Positions 45,546 to 55,363 of a stretch of 64,000 nucleotides of DNA are shown piece after piece. A program made the translations under genes and the position numbers. This DNA is from Ardenticatenales bacterium. Lineage in GTDB: Bacteria > Chloroflexota > Anaerolineae > Promineifilales > Promineifilaceae. Under the pieces are notes generated by a model. That model did no database searches. It saw only the letters and a list, made by a program, of their open reading frames with translations, and was not told the DNA's origin. Position 1 is the stretch's first letter; each line of letters begins with the position of its first letter. The stretch is taken from assembly GCA_020634515.1 (NCBI GenBank), contig JACKBL010000010.1:1-64000 (forward strand), in the 5' to 3' direction.

Positions 45546-47957
45546 ATGATAGATTGCTTGATCATCGGTTTTAATGACGCTAACTTCGGGGAATATGAGC
45601 AGATGATTCGCTCTATGGGGCCAGATTCAGGTCCCTATAGAGACCTGAATCTGGCATTTGTAAAATTGGACGGGCAGCCATACCGGGCGTTGGACATCTA
45701 CAGCCGGTTGCGGAATGACGGACATTATTATCACAATGCTGATTTCTTGTGGCCCACTATTTTGTACCTGGGCAGCTATCTGCACCAGCGCGGTTTTTCC
45801 TTTGATTATGTCAATCTTTTTCAGTTGGAAAAGGAAAAACTGAAACAGAAATTGCTCCAGGAGGATATCCTCACCATCGCGATCACCACGACGTTGTATG
45901 TTTCGCCACACCCTATTGTCGAAATCGTCTCTTTCATCAGGCAGTACAACCAAAAAGCCAGGATTATCGTCGGCGGACCCTACGTATCCAACAAAGCGCA
46001 GTCTGTAACCAGCAGTGCTGGACTGATTGACGTGTTTAACTACATCGGCGCGGATATTTACGTTATCAACCAGGAAGGGGAGTTCGCGCTCATCAATATT
46101 CTGCACGCGCTTAAGAACCAGCGCGACCTGGCGCAGATAGACAATATCGCCTTCAGGCAAAACGGGTCCTACTGCATCACGCGCACGGCCATCGAATCCA
46201 ACCCGCTGGAGGAGAACATGGTCGATTACGGCCTGTTCCCGGCGCGCGACCTGGGACCGTTCCTATCTTTACGCACGGCAAAATCCTGCCCATTTTCCTG
46301 CTCTTTCTGCGCTTTTCCCACCCGGGCGGGCAAGTACACCTACATGAGTGTGGCATGTGTCGAGCGCGAACTGGATGCGATCAAGGCTGCCGGCACGGCA
46401 ACCCATCTCTATTTCATGGATGACACGTTTAATGTGCCGAAGAAACGGTTCCAGGAAATCCTGCGCATGATGATCAGGAATCAATACAACTTCAAATGGA
46501 AATCCTTCTACCGGTCTGATCATGGCGACGAAGAGACGATTGCCTTGATGCAGGAATCCGGTTGCCAGGCTGTCTTTCTAGGCGTGGAGTCAGGAAGCAA
46601 CACAATCCTGGAAAGAATGAGAAAGACGGCCCGCCGGGAACATTATTTCAAAGCGATCCCGTTGCTGAAAAAAGCGGGCATCATGACCCACGCCAATCTG
46701 ATTATTGGTTTTCCCGGCGAAACTTATGAGACTGTGCAGGAGACGGTTGCCTTCCTGGAGGAAGCGCAGCCAGACTTTTATCGGGCGCAGTTATGGTACG
46801 CCGATCCGGTAACGCCGGTGTGGAAAAAGAAGGATGAGTACGGCATTCAAGGGTCTGCTTTTAACTGGTCGCATCATACGATGGATTCGGCAACGGCCAT
46901 TGAACTCGTCGATAAACTGTTCTTGTGCGTGCGCAACTCAACGTGGATGCCGCAATGGGGGTTTGAACAGTGGAGCGTCCTCTATTTGCAGGAGAAGGGC
47001 ATGCCGTATGCGCGTGTCCAGGATTTTATCGACTGTTTCAACGTAATCATCAAAGACAAGTTGCTTCATGCCGGCAAAGAGGAAATCCCTGCCCCGCTGC
47101 TGGAGAATCTCCGCCGCAGTTGCCTGTATGATGATCCCGCGGGTCAGAAACCAGACATGGCCCTGAACGAACCATACTCCAGCGCTCGTTATGTCGCCGC
47201 GGAAGCGTATTGGCAAAAGGAGTTCCAACACCCATCCCTCTCCAATATCGCCGAGATATGCCGCCAGGCCCCCGACGCTGGCGACAAACAGCTCCTGTCG
47301 CTGCCCTGTCCAGTGGATGCCGGCATCTGGCAACAGATTCGCGCCGCCTACCAGGAGCCACTGGCAGACGTCATCCTGGCCGGCTACAGCCTGCTCCTCT
47401 CACGGCTCAACGGTCGCGCGGACGCCACCATTGTCATCGCCGGCAATACCACAAGCACCACACACCCATTCCCGGTCCGGTTGCGCCCGGCTCAGGATTT
47501 GAGCCGGGCCGCGCTGGCGCGCCAGGCGCAGCAGAAAGTGCGCCAATCGCTCGAACACGCTCTTTTTGCGCTATACATCATCACAAACCCGTATCGACGC
47601 CAGGAATTGGGGAGCACGCTGCCGCCTCTGGACGCCGGCTACATCTACACGAAGCGCAACGCCAGACGGCAACCGGTTGACATCGAGACCACCTGGCGAC
47701 AGTACCGCGACGTCTTCGACGGGATGAAGTTGTGCCTGAGTGTGGTCGCGGATGACGACGGAGCGGATATCGAATTCTTATTTGATCCGAGATGGTTGGG
47801 CCTGGAAACAGTGACGCGGTTGTCAATGCTGCTGCAAAACATCCTCACTGCTTTCCATGATAATGCGCACGGGCTGCTCGAAGAAATCGCCAGCGCCACG
47901 GCGGAGCAAAATAGGGTCGTGGCGCTGGATGCCACAGAAGAATTCAGCTTTGGGTAA
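45546..47957 (+). CDS. B12-binding radical SAM enzyme (PhpK-like) fused to half a condensation domain
   Basis: An 803-residue protein starting MIDCLIIGFNDANFGEYEQM with AAGGGA before the ATG at 45546; the 46-codon upstream extension is not convincing. Residues 1-235 form a cobalamin-binding-type domain (ILTIAITTTLYVSPHPIVEI). The radical SAM core has Cys248, Cys252 and Cys255 in CPFSCSFC. It resembles PhpK-type B12-dependent radical SAM methyltransferases as I remember them. From about 541 to the end (AEAYWQKEF onward) it resembles only the C-terminal lobe of an NRPS condensation domain; the HHxxxDG lobe is absent. The proposed role is methylation of an unactivated carbon of the carrier-bound intermediate, with the half-C as a docking element. 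The gene lies 143 bases after the hybrid gene and 13 before the next. Confidence 0.85.
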   Translation: MIDCLIIGFNDANFGEYEQMIRSMGPDSGPYRDLNLAFVKLDGQPYRALDIYSRLRNDGHYYHNADFLWPTILYLGSYLHQRGFSFDYVNLFQLEKEKLKQKLLQEDILTIAITTTLYVSPHPIVEIVSFIRQYNQKARIIVGGPYVSNKAQSVTSSAGLIDVFNYIGADIYVINQEGEFALINILHALKNQRDLAQIDNIAFRQNGSYCITRTAIESNPLEENMVDYGLFPARDLGPFLSLRTAKSCPFSCSFCAFPTRAGKYTYMSVACVERELDAIKAAGTATHLYFMDDTFNVPKKRFQEILRMMIRNQYNFKWKSFYRSDHGDEETIALMQESGCQAVFLGVESGSNTILERMRKTARREHYFKAIPLLKKAGIMTHANLIIGFPGETYETVQETVAFLEEAQPDFYRAQLWYADPVTPVWKKKDEYGIQGSAFNWSHHTMDSATAIELVDKLFLCVRNSTWMPQWGFEQWSVLYLQEKGMPYARVQDFIDCFNVIIKDKLLHAGKEEIPAPLLENLRRSCLYDDPAGQKPDMALNEPYSSARYVAAEAYWQKEFQHPSLSNIAEICRQAPDAGDKQLLSLPCPVDAGIWQQIRAAYQEPLADVILAGYSLLLSRLNGRADATIVIAGNTTSTTHPFPVRLRPAQDLSRAALARQAQQKVRQSLEHALFALYIITNPYRRQELGSTLPPLDAGYIYTKRNARRQPVDIETTWRQYRDVFDGMKLCLSVVADDDGADIEFLFDPRWLGLETVTRLSMLLQNILTAFHDNAHGLLEEIASATAEQNRVVALDATEEFSFG

Positions 47958-47970
47958 GGGATGATGTGCA

Positions 47971-50667
47971 ATGACAACAGTTGAGCCTGATTTGATCGTA
48001 TTTGACCGCAAAATGATTGCCAGCAGAGATTTCTGGCTGGAAAAACTGTCTTCTGGATGGAACAATGCCGGCATTCGACCCGACTTCCCGCGACCGGGCA
48101 ACTTCCTATACGTTGAGAGCGCCGTTCCCCTGGATATCGAGGGAGAAGCGTACCAACGGCTGATCGCTCTCACGAATGGCGGCCCCTTCCTGATCTATAC
48201 CACGCTCATGGCCGTACTGAGCATCTATCTTTACAAATATACGGGTCAGGAAGCCATTATTATTGGCAGCCCCAACCGACAACAAAATAGCCATTCTGCC
48301 GGCAAGAGCAACGTCGTGCCCATTATCAGCCCGGTCAACCCGGCCCACTCATTCAAGGAATTCTTGTTAGCCGTCCGCCACAATCTGCTGGAAGCGTATC
48401 AAAGACAATCCTATCCTTACGCCCATCTGGTGCGGGCGCTTGGCGTTGCCTCCATTGAAAACAAGAACCCACTATTCGACACCGCCTTGCTCCTGCGGGA
48501 AATCCACGACGAAATGCCGGCGGTAAGGCAGGATTTGACCATTGTCTTCTCCCTGGCGCAAGATGCGCTACGCGGTCAGATTCTGTTCAATCAAAATCTA
48601 TTCCGCAACGAGACGATCACCGCTTTCGCCGACCAGTTTACCGCCTTGCTCCAAAACTGTCTCACCAACACCGACAGCCCCATCGCCAGTTTGCAGATGA
48701 TGCCGGCAGCCGCCGCAGCAGCCTTCCTGGCAAAATGGAATCGTCCTGCCATCACCGCCCCGTCTCCACAATGTATCCACCACCTGTTTGAGCACCAGGC
48801 GACCCGGAGACCCAATCACCCCGCCGTTATCGACGGCAAAGAGAAACTGACTTACCAGGATGTGAACAGGCGTGCCAACCAGTTGGCGCACACCTTGCGG
48901 ACACATGGGGTAGGCCCTGACAAGATCGTGGGACTGTACGTCGAACGCTCGCCAGAGATGATCATCGGTATGCTGGGCATTCTCAAAGCCGGCGGCGCTT
49001 ACTTGCCGCTTAGCCCGACAGCGCCCCCGAACCGGCTGACCTTCATGCTCCAGGATACGCAGGCAGTCGTCTTGCTGACGCAAGAATCGTTGTTGGCGAC
49101 TGCGCCCGATTACGCCGGCGCAATTATCTGCCTGGATCGGGATTGGGATGAAATTGCCGGCAGCAGCGACACGAACCCCACCAGCGACGTCCACCCGCAC
49201 AACCTCGTCTACGTCATCTACACTTCCGGCTCCACCGGCAGGCCCAAAGGCGTCATGATTGAGCATGATGCTCTGGTCAACTTCACGCAGGCGGCCACGG
49301 CTGCCTATGGTATCAACGAACAAGATCGCGTACTGCAGTTCGCCTCGTTAAGCTTCGACGCGGCTGCGGAAGAAATTTACCCCTGCTTCTCCGCCGGAGC
49401 TACGCTTGTTCTCCGCACCCGCGAGATGCTGGATTCAGCCACAGACTTCATTCAACGCAGCCGCGATTGGGGCCTCACCGTCTGGGATTTGCCCACCGCC
49501 TACTGGCACCAGTTGGCCGACGAATTGGCAGCCGGAAACCTCACCTTACCCGACACCCTGCGCCTGGTGATCATCGGCGGCGAAGCCGCCCTGGCAGACC
49601 GGCTGCGCACCTGGCGCGCCGACATCGGCCCATACCCCGTTCTGCTAAACAGCTACGGCACGACGGAAGCGACCATCGTCTCAACCGTGTGCAATCTTTC
49701 CGAATACACCCCGGCGACGCATACGACCACCGCGCCCCCCATTGGTCGCCCACTGGACAACGCGCAGATATTCGTGCTGAACGTGGATAGACAGGTAGTT
49801 CCCGTCGGTGTTCCCGGCGAACTATGTATCGGCGGCGCCAGCCTGGCGCGCGGCTATCTCAACAACCTGGAACTGACTGAGCGCCGGTTTATCCCCCACC
49901 CATTTGACCCCAGGCCCGGCGCGCGGCTTTATCGCACAGGCGATCACGCTCGCTACCTGCCGGACGGCAATGTTGAGTTCCTGGGCCGGGTTGATCACCA
50001 GGTCAAGATTCGCGGATTTCGCATTGAACTGGGAGAGATTGAAGCCGTGTTGACCCAACACGCATTGGTTCAGGATGTCGTCGTGACCGCCCAGGAAAAC
50101 GAACTGAATCACGACAAACAACTCGTAGCTTATGTGGTTCCTGCTACGCCTGATCTGAAAACGTGTGACCTGCAAAGGTACATGGAAGACAGGCTGCCCG
50201 ATTACATGGTTCCGGCCCGCATGATGCTGCTAGAAACATTTCCGCTGACGTCTGGGGGAAAAATCGACCGGCGTAACCTGCCCAAACCGGAAGATATAGA
50301 TCTGTCCACCCACTACGTCGCGCCGCGTCACCCTGTGGAAGAACTGCTGGCGTCCGTCTGGGCCGACGTGTTAGGCATCTCGCAGGTCGGGGTAAATGAC
50401 GATTTCTTCGCCCTGGGTGGGCACTCATTGTTGGCAACGCAAATTGTCTCGCGCATTAAAGGTATCTTTGAAATCGAGTTGCCCCTGCGCACCTTGTTTG
50501 AGACCACCACAATCGCCTCGCTGGCCCAGGCCCTCCTGACGCGGGAATCTTCGCCGGGACAGCTAGAAATGATCGCCCGCCTGCACCAGCAGGTCAACGC
50601 CTTAACGGAAGCGGAAGTGGCCGCCATGTTGCAGCAAATGCACCATGACGAGGGAGTAGCCGTATGA
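47971..50667 (+). CDS. NRPS: half-C / adenylation / PCP
   Basis: An 898-residue synthetase. Residues 1-250 (SRDFWLEKLSSGW, then IYTTLMAVLSIYLYKYTGQE) match just the C-terminal lobe of a condensation domain. There is no HHxxxDG motif, so the catalytic condensation must come from the C2 domain at the end of the protein at 34525-45402. The A domain (about 265-765) has YTSGSTGRPKG, Asp463 and Lys764; my manual specificity code is DAEDIGSIVK, closest to a lysine-type code I recall (DAESIGSVCK). PCP Ser819 lies in LGGHSLLA. The C-terminal tail is helical. The stop overlaps the next ATG as ATGA, so the two are translationally coupled. It activates and loads the second amino acid, probably basic. Confidence 0.9.
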   Translation: MTTVEPDLIVFDRKMIASRDFWLEKLSSGWNNAGIRPDFPRPGNFLYVESAVPLDIEGEAYQRLIALTNGGPFLIYTTLMAVLSIYLYKYTGQEAIIIGSPNRQQNSHSAGKSNVVPIISPVNPAHSFKEFLLAVRHNLLEAYQRQSYPYAHLVRALGVASIENKNPLFDTALLLREIHDEMPAVRQDLTIVFSLAQDALRGQILFNQNLFRNETITAFADQFTALLQNCLTNTDSPIASLQMMPAAAAAAFLAKWNRPAITAPSPQCIHHLFEHQATRRPNHPAVIDGKEKLTYQDVNRRANQLAHTLRTHGVGPDKIVGLYVERSPEMIIGMLGILKAGGAYLPLSPTAPPNRLTFMLQDTQAVVLLTQESLLATAPDYAGAIICLDRDWDEIAGSSDTNPTSDVHPHNLVYVIYTSGSTGRPKGVMIEHDALVNFTQAATAAYGINEQDRVLQFASLSFDAAAEEIYPCFSAGATLVLRTREMLDSATDFIQRSRDWGLTVWDLPTAYWHQLADELAAGNLTLPDTLRLVIIGGEAALADRLRTWRADIGPYPVLLNSYGTTEATIVSTVCNLSEYTPATHTTTAPPIGRPLDNAQIFVLNVDRQVVPVGVPGELCIGGASLARGYLNNLELTERRFIPHPFDPRPGARLYRTGDHARYLPDGNVEFLGRVDHQVKIRGFRIELGEIEAVLTQHALVQDVVVTAQENELNHDKQLVAYVVPATPDLKTCDLQRYMEDRLPDYMVPARMMLLETFPLTSGGKIDRRNLPKPEDIDLSTHYVAPRHPVEELLASVWADVLGISQVGVNDDFFALGGHSLLATQIVSRIKGIFEIELPLRTLFETTTIASLAQALLTRESSPGQLEMIARLHQQVNALTEAEVAAMLQQMHHDEGVAV

Positions 50668-53600
50668 AACAAGCTGATGCGGCAGCACGAAAAGCGTTGC
50701 TGGACCTTCTGTTGCGGAAGGAGGGTGTTCGCGCCGCGTCAGAATCCGGCATGATGCGGCTGCGCCAGCAAAAAGCGCCCCTTTCTTTCGCCCAACAGCG
50801 ATTGTGGTTCTGGCAGGAGTTCAACCCGGATAGCCCTGCTTACAACATCCCGGCGGTGGCCCGCCTGTCGGGACCGTTGGATATCGCCGCGTTCAGGGAC
50901 AGCTTCCGGGAGATAGTTTGCCGGCATGAGATTCTGCGCACCTCCTTTGTAATGGAAAACGACCAACCGGTACAGGTTATCATTCCTGAGGCAACATTCT
51001 CAATCCCCATCGTGGATTTGCGCCCAACCAAGGGTAGCCGCGGGCAAACCGCGGAGCTAGAGCGCCTGACCCTGGCCGAGGTGCAGCGCCCATTCGATCT
51101 GGCGCAGGCGCCGCTGATGCGCGCTCTGTTACTGCAGGCAGGTGACACAGAGTATCTTTTCGTATTGACCATGCACCACATCGTTTCTGATGGCTGGTCC
51201 ATCGGCGTGTTCATGCAAGAATTGGCAACCCTGTATCCGGCGTTGCAGGCTGGAGATGCGCAGCCTTTGCCGGCATTGCCCATCCAATATGCGGACTTCG
51301 CCAGTTGGCAGCGACAATGGCTGCAAGGGGACAGGTTGCAACGCCAGCTTCGTTACTGGCAAGAGAGCCTCGCCGGCGCTCCCGCCCTGCTAGAATTGCC
51401 GACCGACCGGCCCCGGCCACCGCTGCAAACGACGCGGGGCGGCGCCCTGTTTTTTGAACTGGACGCACCGTTGACTGCCGGGCTGGAGAAGTTAAGCCAG
51501 CAACTGGGTGGCACCCTTTTCATGACCCTGTTGAGCAGTTTTGCCGTGCTCCTGGCTCGATACGCCGGCCAGCAGGACATCGTCATCGGCTCCCCGATCG
51601 CCAATCGAACGCGCGACGAAATCGAAGCCCTGATCGGTTTCTTTGTCAATATGCTGCCGCTGCGCATCAAGCTAACCGGCAATCCCCGCTTCGATGCGTT
51701 GTTTGCGCAGGTTCGCGAGAGTTCACTGGGCGCATTCGCGCACCAGGATCTACCGTTTGAAAAGCTTGTTGATTCATCCCAGGTCGAGCGAAACCTGAAT
51801 TACCACCCTGTATTTCAGGTAGCCTTTAGCCTGGACAATGCGCCCGCCCGGCAGTTGAAACTCTCCAACCTCTCCTTAACGCTGATAGAACCGGAGCGCA
51901 CCACGGCGAAGTTTGATCTGACGCTGAGCATGGAGATGCGCGGGCAGCAATTAGTGGGCGAATTTGAGTATAACCGGGACCTCTTTGATACCGCGACCAT
52001 CGAACGGGCCATTACCCATTTTCAGACACTGCTGCAAAGCATTGTGCGCGATCCAACGGAGCGCATCGCGCAACTAAACATGCTGCCCGCGGCAGAACGG
52101 CAACAATTGCTGATAACCTGGAACGATACCGGCACAGCCTACCCGAAAACGGCGTGCGTGCACCAATTATTTGAGGAACAGGTGCGGGCAATGCCGGCAG
52201 CGACGGCCCTCACCTTCGCGGAAGCGCACCTGACCTACGCGGAACTCAACAGGCGGGCGAACCAGATTGCCCACGCCTTGCGGCAGATGGGCGTGGGTCC
52301 AGAAACACCGGTCGGTCTGGCCATTGAGCGTTCGCCGGAAATGATCATTGGCATGTTGGCCATCATCAAGGCCGGCGGCGTTTTTGTGCCCCTGGATTTG
52401 AGCTATCCCGCGGAACGCCTTTCCTTCATGTTGCAGGATACGCGGATCAAGTTCCTGTTAACACAGGAATCTTTGCTCGATCAACTGCCCCCGCACGAGG
52501 CGCTCGCGCTGTGCCTGGATCGGGATGGCTCTTTTTGGCAGCAGCAGCCAGAAAGCAACCCTCCTAACCTGACCTGCGCAGACAATTGTATTTACATCAT
52601 GTACACATCCGGTTCCACCGGCATCCCCAAAGGAGTGGCCATTCCCCATCGGGGCGTCGTCCGACTGGTGAAAACGACGAACTATAGCCCCTTCACCGCC
52701 GACGAGGTTTTCTTTCAATCATCCGCCGTTACATTTGACGCCTCTACCCTGGAAATATGGGGCAGCCTTTTGAACGGGGCCAGACTGGTGCTGCCACCTC
52801 CTGGACTGGCCTCATTCGAGGAGCGGGACAGACTCCTGCTGGAACACCGGGTTTCGACATATTGGATCACCACCGGACTATTCCACAAGGCAGTGGAAGA
52901 AAATGCCGTCGGCCTGCGGCAGGCGCCCCGCATCTGGACAGGCGGAGAAGTGCTGTCTGTGCCGATTGCCGCCAGGCTGCTGGAAGAGCTGCATGGCCGG
53001 GGCGTGCTCACCAATTTCTATGGGCCGACAGAAAACACAACCTATACAACGTTTTACCTGATTGCGGACAAATCCAAAATTGGAAACAATGTTCCCATCG
53101 GCAAGCCAATTGCCAACAGCCAGGTGTACGTTCTCTCGCCGCAGATGGAACCGACGCCGATCGGCATTCCCGGCGAACTGTATGTGGGGGGGGACGGCCT
53201 GGCGCGCGGCTACGCCAATCGACCCGGCCTGACGGCGGAACGGTTTGTGCCCCATCCTTTTGCCGCCATACCTGGTGAACGTCTTTACAGAACAGGCGAC
53301 CTGGTCCGTTATCTGGCGGATGGAAATATCGAGTTTATTGGCCGCGTGGACCACCAGGTAAAGATTCGCGGCTTCCGCGTGGAAGTCGGCGAAATAGAAA
53401 CAGCCCTGAGAAAGCATCACGTGATACAGGATGCCCTCATCGTCCCGTATGAAGACCGGCCCGGAAGCCGCAAGCTCATCGCTTACATCATCTGTCATCC
53501 AGGTCAGGCGCGCCCCGACATCCACCTGCTGAGACAATATCTGGGCGAGACGTTGCCCGATTATATGCTGCCGGCATATTACATCTGGATGGATACGTTT

Positions 53601-55355
53601 CCGCTGAATTCGAGCGGCAAGGTTGACCGACACCGGTTGCCCAGGCCGGAGCAATCTCGGCCGGAACTCGCTGTGGGGTATATGCCGGCACAAACCCCCA
53701 TCGAGCAGCAACTAATGGAAATCTGGCGGGACGTGCTCGGACTCTCCCAGGTCGGCATCTATGACAACTTCTTTGAAATGGGCGGCGATTCGATCATCAG
53801 TATCCAGATGGTGGCGCGGGCCAACCGGCGCGGGCTACAGCTTTCACCCCAGCAAATCTTCCAGAACCAGACAATCGCGGAGCTGGCCGCGGTTGTGGAC
53901 ACGGCGCCTGTGACGACTGCCGCACAGAACCCGGTCACCGGCCCTGCCCCGTTGACGCCCGTCCAGCGATGGTTCTTTGAGCAGAAGTTAACCAATCCCC
54001 ACCATTTCAACCAATCCGTCCTGCTGCAAGTGGCCGCCGACGTTGATTCAGCCGCTTTGCAGGAAGCCATGCGCCAGGTGTTGATACACCACGACGCCTT
54101 GCGACTACGTTTTGGGGCGGCAGAAGACGGCTGGCAGCCGTTCTACCTCCCCCCATCCCAGGCATTCCTCTCGTTTGAGATCGTTGACATTGCGGTTGAT
54201 CAATCACTGCCTGTTTTGCTGAACCAGGTGGCCGCCGACTTGCAGACGGGCCTCAACCTGGCGGCAGGGCCATTAATGCGGGCAGCCTTGCTGCGGCAGC
54301 AGAACGGAGAAACCGGGCGACTTCTGCTGGTTATTCATCACCTTGTCGTCGATGGCGTTTCCTGGCGCATTTTGCTGGAGGATTTATCGACAGCTTATCG
54401 GCAGTTACATCGGGGAGAGGCCGTACGGTTGCCGGCAAAAACAACATCCTTCCAGACCTGGTCAACGCAACTGGTGGATTATGCCGGTTCAGATGCCTTG
54501 CAGGCGGAAATCAACCATTGGATCACAGCGCCAGACAGCGCCCGCCTGCCCGTCGATTACCCGGAAGGAAGACCGGCCAACACCGAACAGTCCGCCCAAC
54601 ACTTGACAACCACGCTGACGGCGGCGGAAACCCGGGCGCTGCTACAACAAGTCCCTGCCGCTTACAACACACAAATCAACGAAATCCTGCTCACCGCGCT
54701 GGCAAAAACGGTGGCGTGGTGGACGGGCGAGCAGCATATACGCCTGGATTTAGAAGGGCATGGGCGGGAATCTATCATCAAGGGAACGAATCTAACCCGC
54801 ACCGTTGGCTGGTTTACGACCATATTCCCCGTTCACCTGGCGTTGAAAAGCGACGCTACCCTCGACGCGGCGATCAAATCAATCAAGGAGCAGTTGCGGC
54901 GGGTCCCTGTACGGGGGCTTGGGTACGGGGTGCTGCGTTATCTGGCCTCAGACGAGAGCTTGCGCAACCAGTTGGCAGCGGCGATGCCGGCAGAGCTTAG
55001 TTTCAACTACCTGGGGCAGTTCGACGTTACGAAGCTGGAGGCGCCGTTTTGCGGCCTGGCTGCCGAACCGCGTGGCGCGGAGGTAGACCCGATTGCCCCG
55101 CGTCGCTACTTGCTAGAGGTAACGAGTTCCATCACTGAAAACGAGCTACATATCACCTGGACATACAGTGAAAATGTGCATCATCATGAAACCATCGACC
55201 GTCTGGCGCAACAGTTTATCCATCAACTGGGAGAGATCATCCACCATTGCCTGGCAGTGGAGTCCGGCCAATACACGCCATCCGATTTCCCCGATCTGGA
55301 GATAGGTCAGGATGATCTTGATGCGCTCCTGGCGGAAATCGCAGAGGTGAATTAG
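50664..55355 (+). CDS. NRPS: C-A-PCP-epimerization
   Basis: A 1563-residue module. C (about 40-480) has an intact HHIVSDG at 171-177. The A domain has YTSGSTGIPKG, Asp692 and Lys986; the manual code DALWWGFTYK resembles valine-type codes but with bulky Trp, Phe and Tyr at three positions, so the residue is uncertain and may be small. PCP Ser1043 lies in MGGDSIIS, the GGDS form usual before epimerases. The E domain (about 1095-1540) has HHLVVDG at 1225-1231 followed by VSWRILLEDL. It adds the third amino acid and turns it to the D form. Starts by ATGA overlap with the preceding gene and ends eight bases before the next. Confidence 0.95.
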   Translation: MKQADAAARKALLDLLLRKEGVRAASESGMMRLRQQKAPLSFAQQRLWFWQEFNPDSPAYNIPAVARLSGPLDIAAFRDSFREIVCRHEILRTSFVMENDQPVQVIIPEATFSIPIVDLRPTKGSRGQTAELERLTLAEVQRPFDLAQAPLMRALLLQAGDTEYLFVLTMHHIVSDGWSIGVFMQELATLYPALQAGDAQPLPALPIQYADFASWQRQWLQGDRLQRQLRYWQESLAGAPALLELPTDRPRPPLQTTRGGALFFELDAPLTAGLEKLSQQLGGTLFMTLLSSFAVLLARYAGQQDIVIGSPIANRTRDEIEALIGFFVNMLPLRIKLTGNPRFDALFAQVRESSLGAFAHQDLPFEKLVDSSQVERNLNYHPVFQVAFSLDNAPARQLKLSNLSLTLIEPERTTAKFDLTLSMEMRGQQLVGEFEYNRDLFDTATIERAITHFQTLLQSIVRDPTERIAQLNMLPAAERQQLLITWNDTGTAYPKTACVHQLFEEQVRAMPAATALTFAEAHLTYAELNRRANQIAHALRQMGVGPETPVGLAIERSPEMIIGMLAIIKAGGVFVPLDLSYPAERLSFMLQDTRIKFLLTQESLLDQLPPHEALALCLDRDGSFWQQQPESNPPNLTCADNCIYIMYTSGSTGIPKGVAIPHRGVVRLVKTTNYSPFTADEVFFQSSAVTFDASTLEIWGSLLNGARLVLPPPGLASFEERDRLLLEHRVSTYWITTGLFHKAVEENAVGLRQAPRIWTGGEVLSVPIAARLLEELHGRGVLTNFYGPTENTTYTTFYLIADKSKIGNNVPIGKPIANSQVYVLSPQMEPTPIGIPGELYVGGDGLARGYANRPGLTAERFVPHPFAAIPGERLYRTGDLVRYLADGNIEFIGRVDHQVKIRGFRVEVGEIETALRKHHVIQDALIVPYEDRPGSRKLIAYIICHPGQARPDIHLLRQYLGETLPDYMLPAYYIWMDTFPLNSSGKVDRHRLPRPEQSRPELAVGYMPAQTPIEQQLMEIWRDVLGLSQVGIYDNFFEMGGDSIISIQMVARANRRGLQLSPQQIFQNQTIAELAAVVDTAPVTTAAQNPVTGPAPLTPVQRWFFEQKLTNPHHFNQSVLLQVAADVDSAALQEAMRQVLIHHDALRLRFGAAEDGWQPFYLPPSQAFLSFEIVDIAVDQSLPVLLNQVAADLQTGLNLAAGPLMRAALLRQQNGETGRLLLVIHHLVVDGVSWRILLEDLSTAYRQLHRGEAVRLPAKTTSFQTWSTQLVDYAGSDALQAEINHWITAPDSARLPVDYPEGRPANTEQSAQHLTTTLTAAETRALLQQVPAAYNTQINEILLTALAKTVAWWTGEQHIRLDLEGHGRESIIKGTNLTRTVGWFTTIFPVHLALKSDATLDAAIKSIKEQLRRVPVRGLGYGVLRYLASDESLRNQLAAAMPAELSFNYLGQFDVTKLEAPFCGLAAEPRGAEVDPIAPRRYLLEVTSSITENELHITWTYSENVHHHETIDRLAQQFIHQLGEIIHHCLAVESGQYTPSDFPDLEIGQDDLDALLAEIAEVN

Positions 55356-55363
55356 AGGCTCCG

